Positions 44,352 through 55,432 of a stretch of 64,000 nt of DNA are shown in pieces. A program made the translations under genes and the position numbers. The stretch's first letter is position 1, and each line of letters opens with the position of its first letter. Location: contig JAIVFH010000013.1 in the NCBI GenBank assembly GCA_025765595.1, positions 186,001 to 250,000 of the forward strand. Reading direction: 5' to 3'. The notes under the pieces are model-generated. The model saw only the letters and a program-made list of their open reading frames with translations. It was not told the DNA's origin and searched no databases. This DNA comes from Obelidium mucronatum (taxonomy: Eukaryota; Chytridiomycota; Chytridiomycetes; Chytridiales; Chytriomycetaceae).

Positions 44352-45341
44352 ATGTCTCTCTCTATCCAAGAAGACAGTGTCAAGTTCCACTCGCCATTCG
44401 ATCGCAGCATCAAACAGAACATTACCTTGAAAAATAGGGCTGAGTCCGCGGCCGTTGCATTCAGGGCTACAACAACGGCAAATGGCCAATACTTTGTGAG
44501 TCCAAATACGGGTGTTATTGCTGCAGGGTTAGTTTCTGGAAAGACTGGTGTTTGCATTTTCTTAACAATAGAATACAATTTTCTCCTTCTTTTCAGAGAC
44601 ACCTTGAATGTTTCAGTGATACGTAAGCTCTTTTTTTTTCAACTCCAATTTTGTCCGGTAATAATAATAACATCGTTATTTTCGCCAGGTTTACCTGATT
44701 ATTCAGGCACCACCAACGACCCAGTGTTTCTTGAATTTCAAAGCATCCATATTCCCGAAAACATCATTTCCTCAGCGCCGCCCCTCGTCAACTCAAAAAA
44801 ACCTTTCTGGATCACCAGCAAATACCGGAAATTTATCCAAAACGTGAAAATAGCCAGACTTTGGAAAACCGCCAAACTTTGCAGTGACACGACGACACTT
44901 GGCGGCGACACGACGACGACGACAGCAGCAATACGGAAAATAACGATCCCATGCGAGTTGATTCTACCTCCAACACCTCCCAGCCAACTTGATCTTTCCG
45001 GATTTATCCCACCCCTCCAACACACTCGGTTCGTATTGTCGACAGCAACAACCCGAAACAGCTTGTTTGCACTTTCGAAAGACCTGGGGGGAGACCAATA
45101 TCCTGGGCTTAACACTGACCTCATGGGGCAAAAACTTACTAAACAGACTGCGGAAGTTGAAGCTCTAATTGCAGAGATCAAGGTTTTTACTGCTGCTGAG
45201 GCTGAGACTGCTGGCGATGCAGGGCTTGGTCAAGCCATTGTTAAATTTACACTTTTGTTGAAAATTCAACGTGTCTCGAACGAGGCGGTAGCCACAATGG
45301 ATGAATTTTCTAAGGCTATAGGAAATCGCGGTGAGAAATAG
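44352..45341 (+). CDS. MSP/VAP-domain protein, plus-strand copy
   Basis: ATG 44352 gives MSLSIQEDSVKFHSPFDRSI, NITLKNRAESAAVAFRATTT and YFVSPNTGVIAAG, then across an intron GDTLNVSVI and, after a second intron, RLPDYSGTTNDPVFLEFQSI: a full MSP domain. The remainder contains ARLWKTAK, a Thr-rich stretch, and a helical tail (LTKQTAEVEALIAEI). There is no tail anchor. MSP/VAP domains bind FFAT motifs such as the one in the nearby OSH3-type protein; whether this copy keeps the basic FFAT pocket is not certain. Intron positions match the minus-strand paralogue (after VIGAG / VIAAG), which supports an inverted duplication. Confidence 0.75.
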   Translation: MSLSIQEDSVKFHSPFDRSIKQNITLKNRAESAAVAFRATTTANGQYFVSPNTGVIAAGLVSGKTGVCIFLTIEYNFLLLFRDTLNVSVIRKLFFFQLQFCPVIIITSLFSPGLPDYSGTTNDPVFLEFQSIHIPENIISSAPPLVNSKKPFWITSKYRKFIQNVKIARLWKTAKLCSDTTTLGGDTTTTTAAIRKITIPCELILPPTPPSQLDLSGFIPPLQHTRFVLSTATTRNSLFALSKDLGGDQYPGLNTDLMGQKLTKQTAEVEALIAEIKVFTAAEAETAGDAGLGQAIVKFTLLLKIQRVSNEAVATMDEFSKAIGNRGEK

Positions 45342-45661
45342 GGATTGAAGTTTAATTTTGGAGGGGAGGAGTTGTAAAGTTTTGTTACACACCAATTAAA
45401 AAAGGCATCAGAATCTCATAGTCCAAAGTGTATCAGAATCTCATACAAACTATGTGCAGCCAAAGTCAGCAATGCTGCTGCGTTTCTTGAAGCGCAAAAG
45501 CATCATCGGAGGTAAAAAGATTGAACACAAAGCTTTTTTGTATTGTGATTATTTTGCAAAAAAAAGAACACAAAAAAGAACCACAAATATTTAATTTCAT
45601 GGGTTTGAAGGTAGGGCAGGAAGAGTCCTTCCAAGAACAGAAAAGCGAAAAAATTACGAGA

Positions 45662-47921
45662 TCATTTGTTTTTATACAGCTCCGCTTCTTCCTTGTGGGA
45701 AAGAATAGCTGTTGGTTTCTCACTGATTGCATATTCTGGACTCAAAACGTTTGGACCACGCACAAGACGTGGTCTGTCGACAAAGTCAGTTCCATAGAAA
45801 ATGATGGCACGGTAAGCCAAAATCGCTAAACTGGACCAGAACCCAAGAACCAAGAAAAAGTAAGCACTCGAATCTAGCAACAAGAGAGAGAGGAGAATAT
45901 GTGAAAACTAGAACTCACCCAATAAAATAGAACACAAACTCACAGTGGAACATGAGGAGAGTCAAGAGGACCATAATCAAAGAGAGTCCCAGCACTGCAG
46001 GTAAGGCAAAGAACCTGAGTGGCTTGTCATTTGAGTCGAATGGAGAAGAGGCCAAAGCATTGACTTGGTAGTTTCCAAGAAACAAGTCAAAAGAGTCCTG
46101 GAAGATTCACGAGAAGGAAAGTCAGTACAACGGAAAACGTTCACCCAATTTTAAAAAAAATAAAATACCTGTCGGAACCCATCAAAAAAGTTGTTCTTGA
46201 CATAACGAATCACAGAATTCGTTCCATCACTCAAAACACCTTGTGGACTTCTTTTCCCAGTCCGCGTAAAGTCCGTCTTGAGCGCCCCCGTTCCACTATA
46301 CACCAAACTAATCGCGTCAGCATGATCAGCCCACAAGTTCTTGAACCCTTTCTCAAACTCTGCTTCAACAACTCCACTACCTCCGCAAAATTCTTGAAGC
46401 TGCATTGGGAGAACTCTTCTCGCAAGAACGCTTTGAACAACATTGGTTCGGTCCAAACAATCCATACAGTTAGTTCTGACAACCGAAGTTTGGGTGCGAG
46501 TGGCGTGCAGGGATAAGGCGCCTCCAGCAGCAGACGAGGCGACAGCGTCAACAGTGCAATATCCTTGGGCAATCAAGTCCGCTTCAATTTCGGCAACAAG
46601 CTTGGAGATTTTGTCCCATCGCATGTTTTTGCATTCGTGGTGGAAATCAAAGTGAAGGTATCGCACGTTTGGATCGTTCAGTTGGCTATTCAGGCGGGAC
46701 CATGTATCGCTGAGTCGAGCTTCGTATCCTTTCTTGTTGATGAGGTTGACGGCAATTTGACGGCCATAATGACTGATTTGAGTGGCAAAATGCTTCTTGT
46801 AAGCTTGGAACTGTGATTTAATCAAATGTCAATATCTTTTTGTCTTTCTAATTCCTGAATATCATGAGTTACCGAAACAGTGCCTTCTTCAATAACCATT
46901 TTCGGTTGATATTTCACATTAATCAGTTGTCCCCAAAAAAGCGGAATGGACCCTCTAGTCTGAACATATGAAGCAACTTTCTGAGAACTCGAACCACTGT
47001 TGGCATCGGCTCCGTTGGAATGGAAAACCAGAACTTGCTCAGTCTCCACATTATTTGCAACGTTTCCATCAGCGTCAACCCCACGAGTGTTGTAACGAGT
47101 TCCGGCTCTGAATTTGGAACGACGAGAAATAAGACCAAGAGTCACACGCTTTGAGTTGTAGGAAAGTTCCTTGAATTCCATGAAACCACACATGAGGGGA
47201 AGAATGAAGGCGCTGATGTCTGTGTCCGGATTGGCTTTTGCAAGTGTAATTAACGGAGCCTGGAGGTGCTTGTTCCAGAAGAAACGCTCGTCGGCCTTTA
47301 ATTGGAAAACAGTATTTAAAACAACACGGTTTATGGGAAACATTACTGATTCAATCCAACCTGTTCCCAAATTCGGGGAGACACTTGACCGCCAGTGGAA
47401 GCAAGACTCTGTACATTGCGAGTAATATCTGTTTGATATGAAAAGTACCAGAAGCCAGATGAGAGCATTGAGTCCAACATTGACAGGTAAACTTGATCGT
47501 CACGCTGCTGCACTGGCGTCAAGGCAATAGCCGAATGCTTCGCAATGGGGATGATATCATGACCAGTCAGACGGTACAGATCGTTGTTGAAGAGACGCGT
47601 GACCTTGTGTCGGTTCGTAATGACAATCAAGTGGTCGCCTGTTGTAACAAACGCAGCGCATTAGCGGGGGATACTTTTGCGCCGCAATTCGCATCTACCG
47701 GCGTTGAGTCGCACAAGCCCAACCACGCCGTACACGGAGCGGCGCTCTTCCTGCGCCGCCGTTGGCAGCGGCGGCGAGTCGATACGGATCGGCGACGCCG
47801 CGCCGGTGTGAGGCGCGCGCGAGAAGACCAGCGAGTGGCGGGCCACGGCGGGGTTTGCAAACAGCGGCTCGAGCGAAAAGGCGTCGGCGGTTGTGAAGAG
47901 ACTGAGGGTCTCGTGGAGCAT
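45662..47921 (-). CDS. sac1: SAC1 phosphoinositide phosphatase
   Basis: Exon 1 (47699..47921) begins MLHETLSLFTTADAFSLEP; splicing gives NAG|GDHLIVITNRHKV. The SAC domain follows: FWYFSYQTDITRNVQSLA, WNKHLQAPLI, GFMEFKELS, LISRRSKFRAGTRYNTRGVD, ANNVETEQVLVF, RGSIPLFWGQLINVKYQPK, YLHFDFHHECKNMRWDKI and the catalytic RTNCMDCLDRTNVVQ (CX5R). Two C-terminal hydrophobic helices (FFALPAVLGLSLIMVLL and SAYFFLVLGFWSSLAILAYR) anchor it in the ER/Golgi, as in yeast Sac1, which dephosphorylates PI4P. One base correction is needed near 46838. Exon 1 is strongly GC-rich. It lies next to the MSP-domain genes and 6 kb from the OSH3-type gene. Confidence 0.93.
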
Positions 47922-47947
47922 TTTATTCTTCAAAATCAATAAAATAA

Positions 47948-48544
47948 TCAAAGCCGTGCTGTATACAGAAACTCGAGATCAGCGTGGTTTCCCACCATAT
48001 ACGTCATTGTCTTTCCGCTGTGGCTGTTGGCGGCAGTGGTGTATTCAGCGCGTAGCGGATCTCATCCAAAAGAAAGGACTCACCAGATCCCAAACTTTTC
48101 ATAAAACCGTTGAGCCTTAAAGTTCTCGGACCAAACTGAGAGCCATATCGACTTGGCACCTGCTTCCTTCAGTTTCCCCATGGCGAAATTCATCAACGTA
48201 GATCCGGCCCTAACTCCTTGCATTTCTTTTTTGAGATAGAATCGATGAATCTCCCAGCAAGGGTCAGGATACTCGCTTATATCTGGCATTAAGTCGTTCC
48301 GAGAGTCCGGCTTCAACTGACAGAAACCGAATGGAGAGGTTCCTTCAGTATCGTCATCTTGGCAGACGAGATAAACAAGTTCTGTCTGTATCTCCAAGGT
48401 CAAAACCGCCTCAGTGTATTTTGTAGAGAGGTGGGCTTCAAGGTCTTCCGGAGCGTAAAGATGACCGAAAGTATCTGTAAACGTTTGTTTTGCAAGTGCC
48501 GAAAGCACGGACCAGTGCCCTGGAGTTGCCTGAATGATAATCAT
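47948..48544 (-). CDS. GNAT-family N-acetyltransferase
   Basis: Two exons, complement(47948..48017, 48084..48544), 176 aa, in phase. MIIIQATPGHWSVLSALAKQ, FTDTFGHLYAPEDLEAHLS, EIHRFYLKKEMQGVRAGSTL (the acetyl-CoA pyrophosphate loop region, here G-V-R-A-G-S), KSIWLSVWSENFKAQRFYEK and YMVGNHADLEF follow the GNAT fold used by small-molecule and spermidine-type acetyltransferases. The substrate is unknown. Its ATG lies only 34 bp from the stop codon of SCO1, on the same strand. Confidence 0.88.
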
Positions 48545-48578
48545 ATCAATTACTAGTTCTTTTTTATTTTCGGTCGAA

Positions 48579-49566
48579 TCACATTCCTTTCGTCTTGAGG
48601 AAATCAATGATCTTTTCCGTGACAGTTTCACTAGTTTCTTGCTTTCCAAAGTGTGAAATGTACTTTCCTTCGGGATCAACAAGATAAAAGAAGATGGAGT
48701 GATCCACTAGGTAATCACTGTCGTCATCATCTAGAGCCAAAGGAGGTGCGCTAAAGTACAGTCGGTATGCTTTAGCAGCTCTCTTGATTTGCGAATGGGT
48801 TCCAGTCAGGCCAATAAAGTCAGGGTGGAAATCTGATAAAATCAGATTATCAGAGTTCAGTCACAATGACACAAACGTAATAGAGAGGTAAAAAGAGTTT
48901 GAAACCTTTGAGGTATTCTTTGATGCTTTCGATTGAATCACGCTTTGGATCGCACGAAATAAAGATGGGCACAATCGTCTGATCTTTCCTCAACGCCTCT
49001 AAGATAGAGGTTGCTTAAAAACTAGGAAGCATTTGAAAAGAACCAAAACGAAATCTTACTGAGGTTCTCGACAACTCGCGCCATCTTTTCGAGTTCTTCG
49101 GGACACACATCAGGGCAGAATGTGTAGCCAAAGTACAAGAGCATAAACTTTCCTCTGTAGTCCATATCCGTCACTGGTATTCCGTTGTAATCTACAAGCG
49201 AAAAAGGTCCACCGATAACTGGTTTTCCAACGCTCTGGTCTCTCTGAGCAGCGGCTGCTTTGACTTCTGCCATTTTAGCCTTTTCGTACGAGAAGTAGCC
49301 ATAGAGAAGGGCAGAAGAGGCAACAAATGCAGTCACACTTTTCCAACCAAAGCGCTGCAAAATAACATGTGAGTAGATGGTGCAGATGATCGTGTGTCGG
49401 AAAAGTGGAAAAAACATACCGAGAAGTCCTCCTGCTCCCGCTGTCGTTTAGCTGTAGCTGATTCGGTAAAGGAGCGATTAATGAAGCAAGGGAGGCTACG
49501 CTGCAGGTGTGGTTTCACCCGCTGCAGTTGGGCAAAAGATGGCCTCGTCAACAGTCGATGAGTCAT
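48579..49566 (-). CDS. sco1: SCO1-type mitochondrial copper chaperone
   Basis: Four exons, complement(48579..48832, 48906..49013, 49060..49354, 49420..49566), 267 aa, all in phase. The presequence is basic (MTHRLLTRPSFAQLQRV), a single helix follows (TAFVASSALLYGYFSYEKAK), then the thioredoxin-like domain: GGPFSLVDYNGIPVTDMDYR, LLYFGYTFCPDVCPEELEKM with the copper-binding CPDVC motif, PIFISCDPKRDSIESIKEYL, GLTGTHSQIKRAAKAYRLYF and DHSIFFYLVDPEGKYISHFG with the third copper ligand His. Sco1 inserts copper into the CuA site of cytochrome oxidase subunit 2 in the intermembrane space. Confidence 0.95.
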
Positions 49567-49669
49567 GCAACTTATTTAACTGTATTTATTATTCCACAGC
49601 AGTGTATTTTACCCATCAGAAAGAAACAAACACGCCTTATCGTTCATGCTTAGTAATTCCCAGGCTCGT

Positions 49670-49915
49670 TTATTTCCGCACTGATCCAGGCACACGACAC
49701 GACTTTGACCGGTTCAACTTGTCAGACGGTGCCGCTGAACCCTTCTTGATATCTTCGGTTGATCCACGGTCAATCTTGATTTTGGAACTCGATTTTTCAA
49801 TCAATCTCTTCATGGCTTCTTCCTCGCCCTTGTCGCGATCCTCCATCTGAGAAACGGACCGGCAACGTGCCGCAAACATTTCTGGCGGTGTTGAAGCTCT
49901 ATCTCTTGAAGACAT
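49670..49915 (-). CDS. Small hypothetical protein, 81 aa
   Basis: An ATG at 49915 opens MSSRDRASTPPEMFAARCRS, followed by a charged region rich in Glu and Lys and a basic tail, ending at 49670. It fills the space between SCO1 and METTL4 and has no introns. I do not recognise it. The ATG is preceded by A/T-rich sequence and the amino-acid composition looks protein-like, but an 81-codon frame could be chance. Confidence 0.4.
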   Translation of the reverse strand: MSSRDRASTPPEMFAARCRSVSQMEDRDKGEEEAMKRLIEKSSSKIKIDRGSTEDIKKGSAAPSDKLNRSKSCRVPGSVRK

Positions 49916-50108
49916 TTGAAGGGTTTCTTGGCTGTTTTTTTTTGTTGGCTTAGGGAACTGGTGTTGCGTTATGGAAAAGAAGCTGACTGTTCTGGAAACT
50001 TTTTGAAAGGATGGAGTGTACTATTTTTGGAACAATGTCCCCCAATTGCGGTATGAAAAACCACCCATTCAAATTGCTATGCGACTTTATATAAGTCACT
50101 CAAAAAAT

Positions 50109-51206
50109 TCAACGCTCCTCCAAGAAGCAAACCTCATTGAACTTGAGGCATTCGTTGCCCCAACACACCCAGTCAGACCTAACTATCCTCGCGAACAGCT
50201 CCAATTTCGCGGAATCCTTTGGGAGATATGGCGCCAATAAGGAATCCAGAAAGGGTTTTTGGGAGTGGTTTGTGCTTGGCACACTCGCAAAAAACTTGAG
50301 TTTCGGAATTGGTACTACTTCCTGTTGCCGTTGTACATCCCTATATCGCCTCCTTCCAATCAACAGTAGTTCGTATGACTTCCTGTTTTTCAAGCTGTCG
50401 TCAAACATGGGCTCTCCCTTTGTTGTAGTTTTTATCCAACACCATTCTGCTACAAACTCCAATCCCCACGCAGAAAACAGCTTCTCAATGACAAAAGCGC
50501 GATATTTTGGCTTGTGTGTAATCCATACTACCACAACGGCGCCTTCCGCAAGATGTGACTGGAGTGGGATTTTAAAGAGATGATAAGGATCCATTGTATC
50601 GTAGGAATTCGATCTCGAGGCACTCAAATTCGGCCAGGGTGGATCTGCAACTACTAATCCAAACTGAGTTGACTCCAATTGGAATGAAAAGGTGGATATA
50701 TCGGATATCAAGAAGGCAGAGCGGGGAGGAATCATGAATGTCGAACCGTTGAATCCCAGCTTGAGCGATTGGTCGGATTTGTTTTCGCAATGCCGATTTA
50801 AAAGTTGATGGACTAAAGGGTCTCGAGAATGATGAGAGGTTTGAAGCATTGTGGTCCAATTCATGCCGTCGGGTCTTTGTTGGTGGTGATTTGATGCAGA
50901 GTCTTGAGGCTCGTAGGTCTCTGGACTCAACTGACTTTTGACGTTTGCTGCTGCTTCCAAAAATAAGGAATGGAATGAAGGCGACTCTTGGCCTTCTTCT
51001 GAGTCCATTATTTTGTCGCTTGACTCAACGATTTCTCCACTATTGCGTCCATAGGGAACAGAAAGGCGAAAAGCATCTCGTCTGAGATATAAATAGCTGT
51101 TGAGACTGCCGATGGGGCAGATAGGCTCGGTTTCAGGATGGAGGATGTCAACTTTTTCCTTATCCATCGAAATAATATCTCGCACTATGACTGCATTCAG
51201 CCCCAT
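50109..51206 (-). CDS. METTL4-like MT-A70 family adenine methyltransferase
   Basis: A single open frame of 365 aa. The N-terminal half is variable. The catalytic half contains FGLVVADPPWPNLSASRSN with the DPPW active-site motif, IPLQSHLAEGAVVVVWITHK, KLFSAWGLEFVAEWCWIKTT, KGEPMFDDSLKNRKSYELLL and LLAPYLPKDSAKLELFARIV, the order seen in METTL4, which methylates adenine (m6Am in U2 snRNA; proposed DNA 6mA). Early-diverging fungi have abundant symmetric 6mA in their DNA, so either substrate is possible. The gene is divergent to desaturase copy 1 (320 bp between starts). Confidence 0.9.
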   Translation of the reverse strand: MGLNAVIVRDIISMDKEKVDILHPETEPICPIGSLNSYLYLRRDAFRLSVPYGRNSGEIVESSDKIMDSEEGQESPSFHSLFLEAAANVKSQLSPETYEPQDSASNHHQQRPDGMNWTTMLQTSHHSRDPLVHQLLNRHCENKSDQSLKLGFNGSTFMIPPRSAFLISDISTFSFQLESTQFGLVVADPPWPNLSASRSNSYDTMDPYHLFKIPLQSHLAEGAVVVVWITHKPKYRAFVIEKLFSAWGLEFVAEWCWIKTTTKGEPMFDDSLKNRKSYELLLIGRRRYRDVQRQQEVVPIPKLKFFASVPSTNHSQKPFLDSLLAPYLPKDSAKLELFARIVRSDWVCWGNECLKFNEVCFLEER

Positions 51207-51526
51207 TAATCTTGTAGAAGCGTTGCAATTTACATTGTTGGTTTTGCTGATTCTATTGTGCTAAACGTCAATGCCAAGACAGGAAGTAAAGTAAGTGAAA
51301 TCTGCTGCTAATAGAATGAAATGTATAAAAAGTTGCGTGTCAAGGATATCGACCGATCGGCGCAGCGTTGCAATCGTTTCAATGTTGAAGATAAGTGCTT
51401 TTTTTTATTCGGAGAAATCCCCGGAAAAACGGAAGAATTGTCCCCAACTCAAGATTTTTTGAAGCTCCTTCAAACCAACAAAAAAGGAAAAAAAAAACTA
51501 CCTGTGTTATCATTCCTCTCTTCAGC

Positions 51527-52983
51527 ATGGCACCCATCACAGCAAAAGATATTGACTGGATCCACGTAACCATCCTGGGTGGAACTCCACTTCTTGCCCT
51601 ATACGGACTGGCAACTGTTCCCCTCCAAACTGCCACCTTCATCTGGGCGGTTGCCTACTACTTCTACACTGGTCTGGGAATCACTGCCGGATACCACAGA
51701 TACTGGGCTCACCGCTCATATGACGCTACCCGCTTGTGGCAGTTTATTATTCTGGCTGCTGGAACGGGCGCTATGGAGGGATCCGTAAAATGGTGGGGTC
51801 GCGGACACAGAATCCACCACCGATTCACCGATACCGACAAGGATCCGTACAACGCGAAGAAGGGATTCTTCTGGAGTCACATTGGTTGGATGATTATGAA
51901 GCAGCAAAAGAAGGCCACTGTTGATATCTCGGATTTCAACTCTGATCCTTGGATTCGTTTCCAACACAAGTATTACCTCTAGTAAGTAAACAAATCCACA
52001 ATCTTGCAAACCTTTTTCGTTGGAAAAGATTTTTGATAAGCGTATTTCCGTTAGCTTGGCTACTTTCATGGCTTTCGTGTTCCCTGCTGCTGTTGCTGGA
52101 TTGGGATGGGGTGACTGGGTCGGTGGATTCTTCTTTGCTGGGGTCGCTCGTCTTGTCTTCGGTAATGATTGTTTCTAGTTGATTGATGAGAAGCTATTCT
52201 ATGTGTTGCTGACCTTCCTTTTGTAGTCCACCATGCTACATTCTGTGTCAACTCATTGGCCCACTGGCTTGGAGAATACTCTTTCGACGATAAGCGTACT
52301 CCAAAAGATCACTTCTTGACCGCTTTCGTCACCCTCGGAGAAGGTTACCACAACTTGTAAGTTTGCATCTGTTTTGTCCTTTTTCAGTGTTTTACGTCTA
52401 AAAATGAAAAACTATACCACAGCCACCACGAATTCCCCGCTGATTACCGTAACGCCATCAAGTTCTACCAGTACGATCCAACAAAATGGGTCATCTGGTT
52501 CGCTTCCCTAGTTGGTCTCACTTACAACCTTAAGTGCTTCCCATCAAACGAAATTGAAAAGGGTAGAATCTTCATGCAGGAGAAGAAGATTGCAGATGCC
52601 AAGAAAAAGCTGGACTATGGAGTTCCTGTTGAACAGCTTCCAGAGTTTAACCTTTGCTGAAGGTTTGTATTCGTACTTCAGTTATCTTGTTTATCATCAC
52701 AACGTTCTTACAAACCGTTCTTCATGCAGTGAAAGCCAAGATTGCTGAGACTGGAAAGATGCTATTGATCATCTCTGATGTTGTTTACGATGTTACAAAG
52801 TTCATGGATGACCACCCAGGTGGTAAAGGGTTCTTGAAGGCATCCATTGGTCGTGACGTTACTGCTTCCTTCAACGGGGGTGTATACGACCATGCCAATG
52901 CTGCTAGAAACTTGATGTCTTCCATGAGATACGCTCGTCTTCAGGGACCAATTCCTGAAACAGCCGTGGCTCGGGAAGATTGA
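51527..52983 (+). CDS. Delta-9 acyl-CoA desaturase with C-terminal cytochrome b5, copy 1
   Basis: Exons 51527..51981, 52055..52161, 52227..52356, 52423..52662 and 52730..52983. The desaturase part has the three His boxes [17 protein letters not shown] and [13 protein letters not shown] plus paired hydrophobic helices. The C-terminal domain has [20 protein letters not shown] and YDHANAARN, the two heme histidines of cytochrome b5. This Ole1-like enzyme introduces a cis double bond at C9 of stearoyl/palmitoyl-CoA in the ER, with its own electron carrier fused. The exon total is one base over a multiple of three; trimming one T in GAGTTTAACC (about 52645) restores the frame, as comparison with copy 2 shows. 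Confidence 0.93.
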
Positions 52984-53441
52984 ACGATACCAACTCTTGC
53001 CTCATTCACCGTGAATTATGTTTTTTTGTTGGGTGTGTTCTGCACCATTTGCTGTTTAAAATGATAAGGTTATTGGTCAATAAAACTGAAAAGTTTCCCT
53101 CGTAAATAAGTACCTGTACAGTATGGCGGATATCTTTCAGACATTCGTTATGGGCTCCAAGCTGTTGGTAAGTTGCTGAGCTTCTTGCGAGTAAACCAGT
53201 TGATGGACAAAGCGTGATATGTTGATCAGCAGCATCTGAACGTCAACCAATTTAAATCAAAGTTTTCTGGATAAAAGACAGGAAGAATTCAGAGTTTAGC
53301 CGTTGCGATGTGACTCTTCGCTTGTCACTGTTACCTTTTCGAAATTTTTGGTCAACGTATAAAGGCTTGGATTCGCCTCAAAAAAAGACTGATAACAGAC
53401 TACTGGCGTTCCACAATTCCATAGAAACCAGAAACGAAATC

Positions 53442-54906
53442 ATGGTATCAATCAGCGATATCGATATTAAACACGTCGTGATCCTCTTTGGAACACCTGC
53501 ATTGGCTATCTACGGAATCCTCAATGTTCCTCTCCAGCTACAAACGGCCTTGTGGGCATTCGCTTACTACTTCTGGTCTGGTCTTGGAATCACGGCGGGA
53601 TACCACAGATACTGGTCTCATCGATCTTATGACGCCACTATCTTGTGGCAGTGGATTATGATGGCCGCAGGCTCAAGTGCGATGGAAGGATCCATTAAAT
53701 GGTGGAGCCGTGGCCACAGGGTGCACCATCGATTCACAGATACCCCCAAGGACCCTTACAATGCCAAATATGGATTCTTTTGGAGTCATATGGGATGGAT
53801 GATTATGAAGCAAGGAAGATTGGCGACTGTTGATGTGTCCGATCTTTCGGCTGATTGGCTCGTGAGATTTCAGCACAAACATTATCCATTGTAAGTGCCA
53901 ATTATTCTTGTTGACCTTACGTATTGTTGATATGCGCTCTCAGGATCTCTGTTTTCATGGCATTTGGAGTACCCACTCTTGTTGCTGGCTTGGGCTGGGG
54001 TGATTGGTGGGGCGGATTCTTTTTTGCCGGTGTTGCCCGTTTGGTGTTCGGTAAATATTTTGGAAGTCCTTATCAACTTGCATTAACATTTTTTGTTTGC
54101 AGTCCATCACGCTACTTTCTGTGTCAACTCTCTTGCCCATTACATCGGTGATTACACTTTCGACGATAAGCGCACTCCAAAGGATCACTTTTTGACAGCC
54201 TTGATTACCTGCGGTGAAGGCTACCACAACTTGTAAGTACTTGCAACTTCTCCAACTTTCGAAGCACCATATGAAGTTTTGACTTGTTTTCCCCCCACTT
54301 TTTCGTAGCCACCACGAATTCCCAGCTGATTACCGAAACGCCATCAAGTTTTGGCAGTATGATCCAACCAAGTGGTTGATTTGGTTTGCATCCCTTGTTG
54401 GTCTCACATACAACCTCAAGTGCTTCCCACAAAACGAAATCGAGAAGGGTAGAATCATGATGCTCGAAAAGGAGATTGCCGATGCCAAGCAAAAGCTGCC
54501 TGCAGGAACTCCAGTACCTGCCCGAATTATTGCGGTCGAACAAGAGATCCAAGAAGCAAAGAAGAAACTCGACTATGGAGTACCTCTTGAAGATTTACCT
54601 TCATTGACGGTTGACGAAGGTTCGTGTTTTTTTCAAGTTTTTGGCAAAATGATGAAACTGATTTGAATGATTCTGGCAGTCAAACAAGAAATTGAACGCA
54701 CTGGAAAACAACTTCTCATAATTTCGGGTGTTGCGTACGATGTTACCACATTTATTGATGAGCACCCAGGCGGTAAAGGTTTCATGAAGGCGTCTATTGG
54801 ACGCGATGTGACAGCGTCATTCAACGGTGAAGTTTACGACCACGCAAATGCCGCCCGGAACTTAATGGCTTCCATGAGATTTGCACGAGTTCAAGCTCCA
54901 AAATAA
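53442..54906 (+). CDS. Delta-9 acyl-CoA desaturase with C-terminal cytochrome b5, copy 2
   Basis: Five exons, 53442..53890, 53944..54050, 54103..54232, 54309..54619 and 54680..54906, 407 aa, no corrections needed. His boxes [17 protein letters not shown] and [13 protein letters not shown], then cytochrome b5 with [18 protein letters not shown] and YDHANAARN. All intron positions and phases equal those of copy 1, so this is a tandem duplication in the same orientation. Copy 2 has an extra charged helix of about 20 residues ([20 protein letters not shown]) in the linker between the desaturase and b5 parts. The Met at 53442 was chosen because it aligns with copy 1; the frame is open further upstream. 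Confidence 0.95.
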
Positions 54907-55432
54907 TTTGTGTCTCGTCTCAACTTTTGCATATACTTGTACCCCATACTTAAATAAATATAACTTACTGTTTCGACCTTGATTGCAACTGTAGAAAATT
55001 CCAAATTGGTGCCGCCACTGAATCCGGATCGCGTTTCTTGCGCCTTCGTCTCCCGCCCAAGCAAAGGCTCCCAAACAAAATTCTGAGTTTGTGGCACCAC
55101 GGGGGGAACTCGCCCAAAAAAAAGGAGACAAACACGCCACCCTCCCCTTTAGGTGGTCGGAATACAGCTGCTTCGCACGATCTCGTCGCTTCTGTCATTA
55201 TTGCTGTGACAGTGGCGCGACAGCTTATAGATATCAAATTACTTCGATCAGCGCTTTACTTTGCCCCAAAAGGTATATTGGAAGGAACCGTCATCACTGA
55301 TTTTTGTAAGCGAACTTGTGAGCGAGTGCTATAACATACCTGCATTTGGACCTTATTCTTCTTCTAATTTATGCAGACGCCTTTACGGCCGATCAAAGAG
55401 TTCGAAAAAAAGTCTCAAATACGAGCAAATCA
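54907..55432. other. Intergenic, no supported gene
   Basis: Between desaturase 2 and the F-box gene. A plus-strand frame from 55038 (MRLRLPPKQR...) can be extended across a GT-AG intron to the F-box start region, but shows no domain and no conserved pattern. It may be 5' untranslated sequence of the F-box gene. Confidence 0.4.

Noticed and set aside
55038..55334. A small plus-strand gene upstream of the F-box gene
   Set aside because: No domain, no conserved composition; more likely 5' untranslated sequence.
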